Shown: positions 27,141 through 36,626 of the stretch, one piece after another
Numbering within the stretch: the stretch's first letter is position 1
Layout: every line of letters starts with the position of its first letter
Assembly: GCF_000698125.1 (NCBI RefSeq)
Contig: NZ_BAXA01000005.1
Span: 124,001 to 188,000 of the forward strand
Direction: 5' to 3'
From: Geomicrobium sp. JCM 19038
Lineage (GTDB): Bacteria > Bacillota > Bacilli > Bacillales > Marinococcaceae
DNA: 64,000 nucleotides
Notes under the pieces: model-generated
Seen by the model: the letters and a program-made list of their open reading frames with translations, nothing else
Databases searched by the model: none
What the model was told of the DNA's origin: nothing
Program-made: the position numbers and the translations under genes

Positions 27141-28901
27141 CCGTAATCTACCGGGAGAAGTAAGAGACCGGATCATGCGCCAAACGTTAGAAGCTCTTTT
27201 GTTTGAGGGAATCGTATCGTATGCGCATACGAATGGTGATTGGGCCGTTTACGGAGAAAATGAAGAAGGGTCCAAGGTCATCTATACGTTTAAGACTACT
27301 CAAAAGCATTCGTTTCATCGGATAAAAATTGATCCTTATTCGATTAAGCGCAACGACGAAACGTGTGAAGATTTATATGTCTTTCTCGAAGAGTTGATTC
27401 AGAATCAATTCCATGAGAATCAAGCTTCCTCGTTCATCCGGGAGTTGCTTGAAACGTATGCAAAGGATGCACAAGCGTTACGAGTACAGCAAGAACCTCA
27501 ACGAGTAAATTCACTTTCCTTTGATGATATTGAAAGTCTTCTTATCGAAGGTCATCCGTATCATCCGAGTTATAAATCACGAATGGGGTTTTCATTAGAA
27601 GATAATGAACGTTACGGGCCTGAATTTAATCAATCGATTTTCCCGTTTTGGCTCGCAGTACATCAAGATTTTGTAAAAGCAACCAAACTCGCAGCATTTG
27701 ATTGGCAAGAACTTTTGGACGAACACCTTCCTCTTGAGGATCAGCAGCGATTTATAAAGTACATCGAAGATTCAGGACAAGCACCTGAAGAGATGTATTG
27801 GATTCCTGTCCACCCGTGGCAATGGGAGAATGATTTACAATCAAAGTTTCTCCAAGCGATAGAAAATCATAGTGTTGTGTTATTAGGTCGTTCATCGGTT
27901 TCTTACCAAGCCCATCAATCTCTACGTTCGTTAACGAATAGAAATTATTCTGAGTCGACGTATCTAAAACTTCCGTTAAACATCACCAATACATCATCCA
28001 GCCGAATATTAGCGAGTCACACTATCCAAAACGCCGCAAAGATTAGTGAGTGGCTACATTCCATCATTGACGAGGACCCGTACTTTAAAGATGATTCATT
28101 CAATATTTTACGTGAGGTCGCAGGGACTGCTTTCGAATATAAAAAGCGACTCAACTTGAACAAAAGCAACTATACGGGAACTTAGGTGTGATTTATCGCG
28201 AGAATATAAACACCTATGTGAATGAGAATGAACGAGCATTCCCATTAAATGCGGTCACTCACATTCAGAAGAACGGGGTTCCAATCATTCAAGCGTTTAT
28301 TGACGAATACGGGGCGAAGAGGTGGCTGAACCGACTAATAGAAGTCGTTTCTAAACCATTAATGCATTTGCTTTATGTGCATGGCATTGCGCTCGAGTCT
28401 CATGCCCAGAACTTGATCGTCATATTAGAAGATGGTTGGCCGAAGCGAGTCGTTGCAAAAGACTTGCATGACGGGGTTCGTTTTGTACCACATTCACATT
28501 TTGGTCCGAAGAACCAACCCGTGCTTATTTCTGAGCCTGAGGCCCATAAAAAGGTTAACCGTTATTCATTCCTTGAAGCCGACGCCTTAACCGATGTGCG
28601 TGATTATTTTTACGATGCGTTTTACTTTATCTGCATGACAGAAATCGCGTTCTTCTTTGAACGATATGAGATTGATGAAGAAATGTTTTGGAAGATGTGT
28701 ACGAACGTCATTCTAGACTATCAACATGAAGTGAATCTTGATCAAGAACGTTGTGAAGCCTACGATCTCTTCGGTGAAGACATAAAGATTGAACAAATGA
28801 CAAAGCGTCGATTATTTGGCGACGGTGAATTGTACTTTTCACAGGTAGAGAACCCACTTCTACTAGCAAGGAGGCAGGTAGAATGCGAGTCAATCTCTTA
28901 A
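27109..28901 (+). pseudogene. NRPS-independent siderophore synthetase, SbnF-like, split by one frameshift
   Basis: The N-terminal part (27109-28185) carries the motifs EGHPYHPSYKSRMGF and PVHPWQWEN. After FEYKKRLNL the frame is lost near 28155-28165. Deleting-base correction there gives QKQLYGNLGVIYREN and continues through HGIALESHAQNLIV to 28901. The combined length is about 597 residues, like SbnF. The C-terminal frame has no proper start of its own (the apparent GTG at 28188 lies inside GVIYREN). With one base restored this is a complete second synthetase; as written it is broken. It overlaps its neighbours at both ends, so it belongs to the operon. Confidence 0.85.
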
Positions 28902-29668
28902 AGCAGAAGATTGCCCGTAACGAAAAGGTGTTTGGCATGTTCGTGTCTACCCCCCACCCTACGATGGTTGAGTTGCTCGGTTATGCAGAGTTTGATTTTG
29001 TCATTATTGATCATGAGCATGCTGCAAGCAGCAAAGAAATGATTGAGAACATGATTCGTGCTGCAGAAGTGACAGGAACGACTCCTCTAGTTCGCTTAGC
29101 CGAAGTCAACCGCCAAGATATTTTGAAAGTATTGGACGCGGGTGCAGCAGGGGTTGTCATTGCGAATGTAAAGACGAAAGAAGAGGTTGAACAAGCGGTT
29201 CAACATACGTTCTATCATCCTAAGGGAATGAGAAGTCTAAATAGTGGTCGTCCTGGTCAGTTCGGAAAGCACTCACTAACGGAATACATTGCCACAGTTA
29301 ATGAAGAACTGATGCTCATACCGATGATTGAAAGTGTCGAAGGGGTAGAGCAGAGAGACGAAATTGTATCGTGCTCACATATCGATTTCGTGTTAGAAGG
29401 TACTGCAGATCTATCCCAATCGTTACACGTACCGTGGCAGCTTGATCATCCAGATGTAGAAGATCATGTAGAACAACTATTTGAATCTACGAAACGAGCG
29501 AACATTCCTTATGCGATCGTTTCAAGAAATGAAACCCACCATCAACAGTGGAGTGAAAAAGGTGTATCGATCTTTGTTCTCGGAGATGAACGTGGGAACG
29601 CCTTTCGAGCCTTTCAAGCAAAACTTAATCACTACCGTTCGTTAGCGAGGGGGAAATCCGATGAATAA
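28883..29668 (+). CDS. HpcH/HpaI aldolase family, SbnG-like citrate synthase
   Basis: The 261-residue TIM-barrel protein has FGMFVSTPHPTMVELLG, DFVIIDHEH, the metal and substrate region VRLAEVNRQDILKVLDAGAAGVVIANV and MIESVEGVE. In staphyloferrin B and achromobactin clusters the aldolase-like SbnG/AcsB makes citrate from oxaloacetate and acetyl-CoA for the siderophore, independent of TCA control. Position between SbnF-like and SbnH-like genes and size (SbnG has 259 residues) support that role. AAGGAGG precedes ATG, and it overlaps the previous gene by 19 bases. Confidence 0.85.
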   Translation: MRVNLLKQKIARNEKVFGMFVSTPHPTMVELLGYAEFDFVIIDHEHAASSKEMIENMIRAAEVTGTTPLVRLAEVNRQDILKVLDAGAAGVVIANVKTKEEVEQAVQHTFYHPKGMRSLNSGRPGQFGKHSLTEYIATVNEELMLIPMIESVEGVEQRDEIVSCSHIDFVLEGTADLSQSLHVPWQLDHPDVEDHVEQLFESTKRANIPYAIVSRNETHHQQWSEKGVSIFVLGDERGNAFRAFQAKLNHYRSLARGKSDE

Positions 29669-30886
29669 GGAAATCCAACAGTTAGTGACACAGTATAGAG
29701 AAGCGTGTCATCAACATTGTGTGCGTATGTCTATGATCTTGACCGGTTAGAGCAAGAAGCTAGAAATATGGTCAAGTTGTTGCCGAAAGATACAAATCTG
29801 TTCTATGCAATTAAGGCCAACCCTGATGAACGAATACTTGGGGCATTGTTGCCTTATGTGTCAGGCTTTGAAGTCGCTTCGATTGGTGAATTAAAGAAAG
29901 TGAGAAAAGTTTCTGCCGACGTTCCCGTTCTCTTCGGCGGCCCGAGTAAGAAAGAATACGAATTGCGAGGGGCGTTGCGTGCGGGAGTGACGTACATTCA
30001 CATCGAGAGTACGTTGGAGTTACAACGGTTACTACTGATCGCAAATGAATTACAGACCTCAGCGCAAGTTCTATTAAGAATTAACTTGAATTATGATGAC
30101 CTCCCAACAACAAACGTAACGATGGCAGGAGAACCGTCGCCCTTTGGGATGGAAGAAACAGAAATTGAACGTGCGTTAAAGTTAGTCGCGCATCAGAATT
30201 TGGTTCAAATCTATGGCTTTCACTTTCACTCGATATCAAATAATCTACGTGAAGACTTGCACGTAGCGATGATTGACCATTATGTAGATAAAGTGGAAGA
30301 GTGGCAATCTACGTATGGACTTGATGTAAAGGTTCTAAATTGTGGAGGTGGATTTGGCGTCTCGTATGATGAGAATCCGAGCTTTGATTGGGAGAAGTTT
30401 ATCGCGGCTTTAAAGTCTAGTGGTGTTCTCGATCGTGTGAAAGGCAAGCAATTGTTTTTTGAACCTGGAAGAAGAATCGTTGCTAACTGTGGCTATTATG
30501 TCACTGAAGTGAACGACCTAAAACAATCTCAGCAGGAACACTTCGCCATTCTTCGTGGTGGGACGCACCATCAACGTCTGCCCGCATCTTGGGGACATAA
30601 TCATCCCTTTAAGATTATCCCAATTGAAGAATGGCCGTACCCGTTCTCGCGCCCGACAGTAACAGAGGAGCGAGTGAACATCGTTGGTGAGCTCTGTTCT
30701 CCGAAAGACCGATTGCATTCCCAGGCCGAGGTGACTCAACTTCGGGTCGGAGATTTGGTCGTATTTCTCCAATCAGGAGCTTACAGTTGGACAATTTCCC
30801 ACCATCAATTTCTAGGGCACGATCAACCGGCATTTCTTTACTATCGTGACAAGCAGTTTCAGTCTATTTCAAGGAGCGATCATTAA
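29661..30886 (+). CDS. PLP-dependent decarboxylase, SbnH-like (one apparent frameshift near the start)
   Basis: The fold-type III decarboxylase body is intact from about 29705: YVYDLDRLEQEA, the PLP-lysine segment FYAIKANPDE, GFHFHS, CGGGFGVSYDE and EPGRRIVANCG. The natural start is ATG 29661 (GAGGGGGAAATCCG upstream, overlapping the previous stop by eight bases), giving MNKEIQQLVTQYREA. That frame runs off at about 29703 unless one base is restored, after which SSTLCAYVYD follows smoothly. Corrected length is about 408 residues (SbnH has 400). SbnH decarboxylates the citryl-diaminopropionate intermediate of staphyloferrin B. The family also contains diaminopimelate and ornithine decarboxylases, but the context favours siderophore assembly. 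Confidence 0.85.
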
Positions 30887-32665
30887 ATGGCACCTACATT
30901 AAAAGTTATTAACGCTGAGACATTGATTATTCAGGATTTAATTCAAGCATTAAGAAATGAAGGGTTCTTCCCGTTAGATCAGGAACTTCCTTTGCTACGA
31001 GATGCACGCCCAGAAATTCAACGCTTGTTCGGTGTTGAAGAAGAAACAGTTGTGTATGAACATGATCTTTGTTTTCTATTAGAAAGACGCGCCGGAAATG
31101 AGTTGAGCTGGAAGCTTGGTAGCCCCATTTATAGACGAGAACAAAATGGTTGGACTTTGTTAAAAACAGCAGCGGAAATTGCTCGATCGACCTTAGACAT
31201 GAATCAGGTTGGTGCAAGGAAGTTAATTGAGAGTATAGAAACGTCAATTCACCAGCTACAGTTAAGCATTGATCATCTTAATGAACAAGAAAACAAAGAA
31301 TTGAATCACTCTTACGATTGGTTTATTGAAAGTGAGCGGGTGGCGTCTTATCGAGATCGACCTTTTCACCCTACAGCGAAGGCAAAGATCGGGTTTACCG
31401 ATCAACAGTATAAAAAGTATATGGCAGAATTCGGGTGCACGATGCAGTTGTATTGGGTCGCAGTGAAAAAAGATGCGATGGTAACGGGCGAGACGTCTTT
31501 ATCGCCAATAGATGGTCTCCCTCTAGAAGAACAAAAGTTGTTAGAAGAGGAGTCAGGGAGACAGGGAGTCACTCCAGAGGACTACACACTCATGCCTGTG
31601 CACCCGTGGCAAATGGAAGTCATCATTAAATCGACGTATGAGCAAGAGATTAAAGAAGGCATCATCGTTCTTTTGGAAACGAGAGCAGGAGATTATGTGG
31701 CGACGTCGTCCCTTCGTTCATTAGCGACTGAAGAACCGTCATCAATGATGCTGAAATTACCAGTTAGTGTCACATCATTAGGCGCATCCCGCTATCTACC
31801 TGTCGTGAAATTACTAAATGGTGGCTCAGGTGAGCGACTATTAAGGCAAGCGATTGAATGCGATGACGTCCTAACAGAGAAAGTCTACCTATGTGATGAA
31901 CGTCATTGGTGGGGGTATATGCCTGAATCGAAAGGGTGGTTTGATGAACAACCGAGACATCTAGCTGCTCAACAACGACTCTATCCAGAAGAATTAACGA
32001 AAGAGCCTTATCGAATGATTACAATGTCAGCACTTGGTGCTGGGGTTGCAAGTGAAGACTTCTTGAAACAATTACTAGGTGATCTAGACGTTGAGACGTT
32101 TTTTGATGAGCTTGTTGAATTGTTCTATACCGTTGTCATGCGGTTGTTCAAAATTGGTGTCGTTCCAGAGATTCATGGTCAGAATTGCTGTATCGTCGTA
32201 AAACACGGTAAGCCCGTTGCTCTCTTATTCCGTGATCACGATTCAGTCCGATTGCATCCACCTTATACTGAGCGCTACGGACTTGAAGATCCTAACTACC
32301 GAATCAGACCGGGCTATTCAAACAGCTTGTACAATAACACGGTCGATGATTTGCTATTTTACGTACAAACATTAGGTACTGAAGTTAATATTCGTTCAGT
32401 AATTGAGACCTTTGCACAGACGTTTGAGGTCACGGAAGAAGAGCTATGGCTCGCAACGAAACAAAGGTGGCAAGAAGCGTTGAAGGCAGTTGGTTTCTCT
32501 GAATTTGAAGAACAGCGGCTACATGTGAAGTTATTTGAAGCGGATCATTGGCCTGTAAAACAAATTCTAAAACCGTTGCTTGATGTTGACGGAGTACCAG
32601 GAGCAATGCCCTCCGGAAAAGGTCAAGGTCACAATCCTTTTAAGCGCATTTTAGGAGGCGTCTAG
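30887..32665 (+). CDS. NRPS-independent siderophore synthetase (IucA/IucC family), SbnC-like
   Basis: The protein has 592 residues (SbnC 584). The IucA/IucC signature appears as DRPFHPTAKAKIGF, differing from the GHPxHPxxKxRxGF of the two upstream synthetases, followed by PVHPWQMEV and VPEIHGQNCCIVV. It starts directly after the decarboxylase stop with AAGGAGCGATC as ribosome site. In S. aureus sbnC precedes sbnD; here it is last of the three synthetases, so the cluster is rearranged. It probably performs the final citrate or alpha-ketoglutarate condensation. Confidence 0.88.
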   Translation: MAPTLKVINAETLIIQDLIQALRNEGFFPLDQELPLLRDARPEIQRLFGVEEETVVYEHDLCFLLERRAGNELSWKLGSPIYRREQNGWTLLKTAAEIARSTLDMNQVGARKLIESIETSIHQLQLSIDHLNEQENKELNHSYDWFIESERVASYRDRPFHPTAKAKIGFTDQQYKKYMAEFGCTMQLYWVAVKKDAMVTGETSLSPIDGLPLEEQKLLEEESGRQGVTPEDYTLMPVHPWQMEVIIKSTYEQEIKEGIIVLLETRAGDYVATSSLRSLATEEPSSMMLKLPVSVTSLGASRYLPVVKLLNGGSGERLLRQAIECDDVLTEKVYLCDERHWWGYMPESKGWFDEQPRHLAAQQRLYPEELTKEPYRMITMSALGAGVASEDFLKQLLGDLDVETFFDELVELFYTVVMRLFKIGVVPEIHGQNCCIVVKHGKPVALLFRDHDSVRLHPPYTERYGLEDPNYRIRPGYSNSLYNNTVDDLLFYVQTLGTEVNIRSVIETFAQTFEVTEEELWLATKQRWQEALKAVGFSEFEEQRLHVKLFEADHWPVKQILKPLLDVDGVPGAMPSGKGQGHNPFKRILGGV

Positions 32666-32666
32666 A

Positions 32667-33268
32667 ATGATTCGAATCGTTGATAAGAAAATGAAATATA
32701 CGAATGAGACGATGGAATTGATGCAACCATTACACACGTCAACCATTGGTCATTTCACCGATTTCGGATTCGTTAACGATCTTAAGACTACGCACCCGGG
32801 TAACAAAATTAGCGGCACAGTCGTCACCGTTAAGCTCTCAAACGGTGACGGGAAACCAATCACAGAAGCGCTAAACGAAACGGAAGCAGGAGATATCCTA
32901 ATTATTGATACGTCAGGCAATAAAACGCACGCGTGCTGGGGAGAGTTTCGTTCATTACAAGCCTTGGCTACGAAGGTTTCTGGAGTAATTATTAACGGAG
33001 CGATCACCGATCTCGACACGTTATGGCAAGTGAATCTTCCTGTTTATTATGAAACGGTCTCAGCGAAAACGACGAAACCGTTAAATCTAGAAGCAGAGAT
33101 CCACGGTCTCGTTAGTGTAGGTGGCGTCGTCTTTGAATCTGGCGATTACGTCATTGCGACGCGGATGGGATTTATAAATTTAACCCATTGGATTACGAGG
33201 AAATTATCGAAAAAGCACGGGGAAAAGAAGAGCGAGAAGAAATTCGAAGGCGCTCGTTTCAAACGTAA
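32667..33268 (+). CDS. RraA-like / HMG-CHA aldolase family protein (frameshifted C-terminus)
   Basis: The gene begins one base after the synthetase stop (TTAGGAGGCGTCTAG ribosome site) and is therefore part of the siderophore operon. The body shows the RraA fold: SNGDGKPITEALNETEAGDILIID and CWGEFRSLQALATKVSGVIINGAITD, with the D-x-x-D and substrate residues of the aldolase/oxaloacetate decarboxylase group. Near 33158 one base seems lost. Restoring it gives DYVIADADGIYKFNPLDYEE and a natural end at TAA 33266-33268; as written the frame reads on to 33386 with unrelated residues. RraA-like genes are not part of the classical sbn set. A link to oxaloacetate supply for the SbnG-like step is speculative. 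Confidence 0.75.
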
Positions 33269-33400
33269 GCTTCAGATTATCGAGGTTCGGGGAACCATGT
33301 CTTCTTGTTCAAGTGGAGGAGGTGTGGATTTGATTATTGTTAGTTCAAATTCAAGGCATAATCCCTTCATACAGACATTTATGTAGTGAATTTGAAGCTT

Positions 33401-33453
33401 TATGTTGGGATTTTTATAATTCCCCTTCAATCCTGAAGCAAAATCCCAACATA
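33401..33453. repeat. Inverted repeat after the siderophore operon
   Basis: TATGTTGGGATTTT and AAAATCCCAACATA are perfect 14-bp arms around about 25 bases. No T-run follows directly, so it is not a standard terminator; a true terminator lies 10 bp downstream. Confidence 0.7.
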
Positions 33454-33462
33454 CAACGCTAA

Positions 33463-33491
33463 AGCAGCTGTTTTCTAACAGCTGTTTTTTT
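33463..33491 (+). terminator. Rho-independent terminator
   Basis: CAGCTGTT-TTCT-AACAGCTG plus seven T. It ends the siderophore transcript. Confidence 0.9.
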
Positions 33492-33523
33492 AGTGGAAAA
33501 ATATTGGTTGTTTTTTATTACTA

Positions 33524-33544
33524 AGTATATTAAACTAACTTAAA
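33524..33544 (+). promoter_or_regulatory. Upstream motif shared with the 36.6 kb operon (copy 1)
   Basis: AGTATATTAAACTAAC followed by TTAAA matches the sequence at 36581-36601 at 18 of 21 positions. It lies about 50 bp before the ABC importer start. A common operator for the HxlR protein encoded between the two operons is the simplest reading. Confidence 0.6.
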
Positions 33545-33595
33545 ACATAGTAAACAACTTTGTATTATCAAAATTAAATGGATTTAGGTGATGAC

Positions 33596-34363
33596 ATGTC
33601 TGCGCTCGTACAAGTGAATGAGATGAGCAAATCGTTCCATGACAACGAAGTATTGTCAGAGATTTCTTTATCCATAGAAAAGGGTGAATTCGTATCGATC
33701 CTCGGTGAAAGTGGCTGTGGGAAGAGTACGTTACTGAACGTTATTGGGGGATTTGAGGCTCCGACGTCTGGACGTGTACTGATGGATCAAGTTCCTATTG
33801 AGAAGCCAACGAGACGTGCAATTATGCTCTTTCAACATTATGGTCTTTTGCCTTGGCGTACAGTGAAGAAGAATGTGGAATTTGCGTTAGAACCAACAAT
33901 CTCATCTGCAGCTGAACGAACGAAAAGAGCAAATGAGTACATTCAATTAGTTGGGCTTGAAGGAAGTGCCAATCAGTTTCCTGCGGAATTATCTGGTGGG
34001 ATGCAGCAACGTGTCGCAATTGCTCGTGCGCTTGCAATACAACCTGAGCTGATTCTAATGGATGAACCGTTTGCTGCGCTTGATACGTTTAATCGCTATT
34101 ATCTTCAAGATGAGCTTTTGCGTATTCAACAACAAGAGCAAACGACTGTAGCGCTAGTTACACATGACATTGATGAAGCCGTCTATTTGTCCGATCGCAT
34201 TATCATTATGGATCGTAATCCAGGGAGAATTAAAAAGACGATCGCCATAACGCTTCCTAGACCGAGAGATCGTAGCCATGGAGATTTTCATTATTTTAGA
34301 AAATTGATTTTTGATACGTTTCATTTTGGAAGAAACGAGCTTGATTCCGACTATCACATTTAA
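33596..34363 (+). CDS. ABC importer ATPase (SsuB/TauB/nitrate-taurine type)
   Basis: The start is chosen at ATG 33596 behind AGGTGATG; ATG 33578 is the alternative. The 255-residue ATPase has Walker A GESGCGKST, Q-loop in MLFQHYGLLPWRTV, signature LSGGMQQR, Walker B ILMDEPF and the H-loop in VTHDIDEA. LLPWRTV and D-loop AALDTFNR are typical for the sulfonate/taurine/nitrate import subfamily. It is the first gene of a three-gene importer operon with the lipoprotein and permease that follow. Confidence 0.9.
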   Translation: MSALVQVNEMSKSFHDNEVLSEISLSIEKGEFVSILGESGCGKSTLLNVIGGFEAPTSGRVLMDQVPIEKPTRRAIMLFQHYGLLPWRTVKKNVEFALEPTISSAAERTKRANEYIQLVGLEGSANQFPAELSGGMQQRVAIARALAIQPELILMDEPFAALDTFNRYYLQDELLRIQQQEQTTVALVTHDIDEAVYLSDRIIIMDRNPGRIKKTIAITLPRPRDRSHGDFHYFRKLIFDTFHFGRNELDSDYHI

Positions 34364-34374
34364 CGTAAGGAGGG

Positions 34375-35325
34375 ATGATGGTGCATCGTCAAGTGAAAGC
34401 GATCAGTGCAATTTTTATACTCATTGCGGCAATGGTGATTACCGGCTGTCAGCAACGAGAAGCGGCAGCTGATTCAACGATTAAGGTCGGGTATTTGCCA
34501 ATCACTCATGCAGCACCTCTTTACATTGCAAATGAGAACCAAGAGCAATTTATGCAAGACGGAGTTATCGAATTAATTCGTTTTGGTACGTGGATCGACT
34601 TAATGGATGCGTTGAACAGCGGCAGAATTGACGGGGCTTCAGTATTGTTTCCTTTAGCCATGAAAGCTCATGAAAAAGGAATCGATATTAAAGCGACCGC
34701 ACTGGGACATGAAGATGGAAATGCAGTGATTGCCGGTCCAGCAATTGAACAAGTAGAAGATCTAAAAGGTGAAACGGTCGCCATCCCTCATACTTTATCT
34801 ACGCATAACTTGTTATTAGATGAAATGTTAGAGAACGCTGGAATGAACTACAGTGACGTGAATGTCGTAGAGATGCCACCGGCTGAGATGCCGGCAGCGT
34901 TATCAGAAGGAAGAATTGAGAGTTACATTGTTGCAGAGCCATTCGGAGCGATTGGTGTGACGTTAGATGTGGGGCATGTGTTGTATCAATCAAATGATCT
35001 TTGGCCAGGGTGCCTCTGTTGTGCAATGGTCTTTAGACAAAGCTTCTTAGAAGATCGTCCTGAGTTAGCGAAGCAATTTATGGAAGGTTATGCGCATGCT
35101 GGGGAACATGCTGAATATGATCTCGATGCTCATATGAATTATTTGAACGTGGATGAAGAGGCGTTATCGCTATCACTAGAATGGATTTCTTATGAAAATC
35201 TGAATATCAATCGTGAAGATTATGAGTATATGAGAGATCGAGTATTGGAAGTAGGATTAATGGAAGAGCCACCAACGTACGACGAGTTTGTCGATACGTC
35301 ATTACTTGAGGAGATCCAAAGGTAG
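34375..35325 (+). CDS. ABC importer substrate-binding lipoprotein (SsuA/NMT1-like)
   Basis: The protein has 316 residues. Signal peptide with lipobox VITGC places the lipidated cysteine at residue 25. The mature part begins IKVGYLPITHAAPLYIANE, the conserved start of NMT1/SsuA/ThiY-like binding proteins, then LMDALNSGRIDGASVL and IVAEPFGAIG, which line the ligand cleft. Additional cysteines in GCLCCAMVF are unusual for the family. The protein should deliver a small sulfonate-, nitrate- or amine-like ligand to the permease; the ligand is not predictable here. GTAAGGAGGGATG precedes the ATG. Confidence 0.88.
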   Translation: MMVHRQVKAISAIFILIAAMVITGCQQREAAADSTIKVGYLPITHAAPLYIANENQEQFMQDGVIELIRFGTWIDLMDALNSGRIDGASVLFPLAMKAHEKGIDIKATALGHEDGNAVIAGPAIEQVEDLKGETVAIPHTLSTHNLLLDEMLENAGMNYSDVNVVEMPPAEMPAALSEGRIESYIVAEPFGAIGVTLDVGHVLYQSNDLWPGCLCCAMVFRQSFLEDRPELAKQFMEGYAHAGEHAEYDLDAHMNYLNVDEEALSLSLEWISYENLNINREDYEYMRDRVLEVGLMEEPPTYDEFVDTSLLEEIQR

Positions 35326-35328
35326 CTT

Positions 35329-36081
35329 ATGAGAAAAATACTAAATGTCATGATTGCGTTCATTGTCCTTATTGTCACTTGGCAATCGGTGATTTGGATT
35401 GGTGGGTATGAAGAAGCTCTATTACCATCTCCGTTCAGTGTTGCGAGCGGAATTGTAGGGATGGTCATATCCGGAACCATTTTCGAACACATCGCGATTA
35501 GTCTATTTCGTTTCTTTATGGGTTACGGAACAGCCGTGATTGTCGCAATCGTCCTTGGTTTAATCTTAGGGCGTTCACTAAAACTATGGGGAATTGTCGA
35601 TCCGATTGTTCAAGTATTGCGCCCTGTGGCTCCGGTCGCTTGGACACCTTTTATCGTTTTGTGGTTTGGGATTGGGAATATGCCAGCGATTGTCATCATT
35701 TTTATTGCTGCTTTTTTCCCGGTGTTACTCGCAACCGTTTCAGCGGTTAAAAAGGTCGATTATACGTACTTGAAATTAGCGGAAAATTTAGAAGTGAAAC
35801 AACCAGCTTTGATGTACAAAGTCATACTTCCAGCCGCCTTCCCAGGAATTGCGAATGGATTGCACCTTGCTGTTGGTACTGCTTGGATCTTTCTCGTTGC
35901 GGGGGAGATGGTAGGCGCCCAATCTGGATTGGGCTACCTTATTATCGATGCAAGAAATGCGCTTGATCTTGATTTGGTGTTAGCGGGAATCTTCTTTATT
36001 GGCGTTCTTGGGTTATCAATTGATAAGTTACTTGGATTGTTTGAATCATGGGTAGGCAAACAGTGGGGGTTTAACCGTTAG
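35329..36081 (+). CDS. ABC importer permease (SsuC/TauC type)
   Basis: The 250-residue protein has about six membrane segments and the BPD-transport EAA-like loop near EVKQPALMYKVILPAAFPGIANG. LRPVAPVAWTPFIVLWFGIGNMP is characteristic of the SsuC/TauC/NrtB subgroup. It starts three bases after the lipoprotein stop (AAAGGTAGCTT as ribosome site), completing ATPase-lipoprotein-permease. Its stop overlaps the convergent hxlR gene by four bases, so the two transcripts meet tail to tail without a visible terminator. Confidence 0.9.
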   Translation: MRKILNVMIAFIVLIVTWQSVIWIGGYEEALLPSPFSVASGIVGMVISGTIFEHIAISLFRFFMGYGTAVIVAIVLGLILGRSLKLWGIVDPIVQVLRPVAPVAWTPFIVLWFGIGNMPAIVIIFIAAFFPVLLATVSAVKKVDYTYLKLAENLEVKQPALMYKVILPAAFPGIANGLHLAVGTAWIFLVAGEMVGAQSGLGYLIIDARNALDLDLVLAGIFFIGVLGLSIDKLLGLFESWVGKQWGFNR

Positions 36082-36520
36082 GTTTGATGCTCATACGGGA
36101 TGACAGATAAGTGTTCTTGAGGAATTCTTTCGCCTGTTTTTTCGTCATAATAACCGATCTCCACGTCGTTGCCAGTATCTGAATTGACGAGGGCTTTATA
36201 ACACGTATCAAGATGTTCGCGCCCCCATAAGAGAAGAGCGTGAAAGACAGGTTCAAGGTCTTTGCTTTTCTTGGTCAGTGCATATTGGTAACGAGGAGGG
36301 TGCTTGCTATAAAGCTCTGAAACAACCATGCCTTGTTGTTCCAATGCTTGAGGCGAGTCGATAATAAATTTGCTGAGATGGTCTCCAGATTGTGCTTAAT
36401 ATCATTAAATGTCGTATTGCCGACAAGAATTTCATGAATGATTAAAAGTGTCCAACGATCACCGACGATGTTGAGTGTTTGTGCAATGTTACACGGTAAT
36501 GGATAGCGTTCTTTCATCAC
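36078..36520 (-). pseudogene. HxlR-family transcriptional regulator, split by one frameshift
   Basis: The N-terminal part (36520 leftwards) reads CNIAQTLNIVGDRWTLLII and ISANLLSTRLKH, the winged-HTH of HxlR proteins, including the single conserved cysteine at the start (PLPCNI). At about 36345 one T seems missing: CATTTGGAACAA is expected where CATTGGAACAA is present. The C-terminal half then continues as LEQQGMVVSELYSKHPPRYQYALT to 36078. Corrected length is about 147 residues. HxlR-type proteins often sense electrophiles or aldehydes through that cysteine. It is divergent from the DUF4242 gene and probably controls both flanking operons. Confidence 0.82.
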
Positions 36521-36580
36521 GTTTCCTCCTTTAATATCGTAAGTATAACACAGAGTTCACTAAGTTGATTTTTTTAACCC

Positions 36581-36601
36581 AGTATACTAAAATAACCTAA
36601 A
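36581..36601 (+). promoter_or_regulatory. Upstream motif shared with the ABC importer operon (copy 2)
   Basis: AGTATACTAAAATAAC followed by CTAAA, containing the palindrome AGTATACT, lies in the divergent space between hxlR and the DUF4242 gene. It matches copy 1 at 18 of 21 positions. Confidence 0.6.
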
Positions 36602-36626
36602 TAATCAAAAAGGAGTGACGAATACA

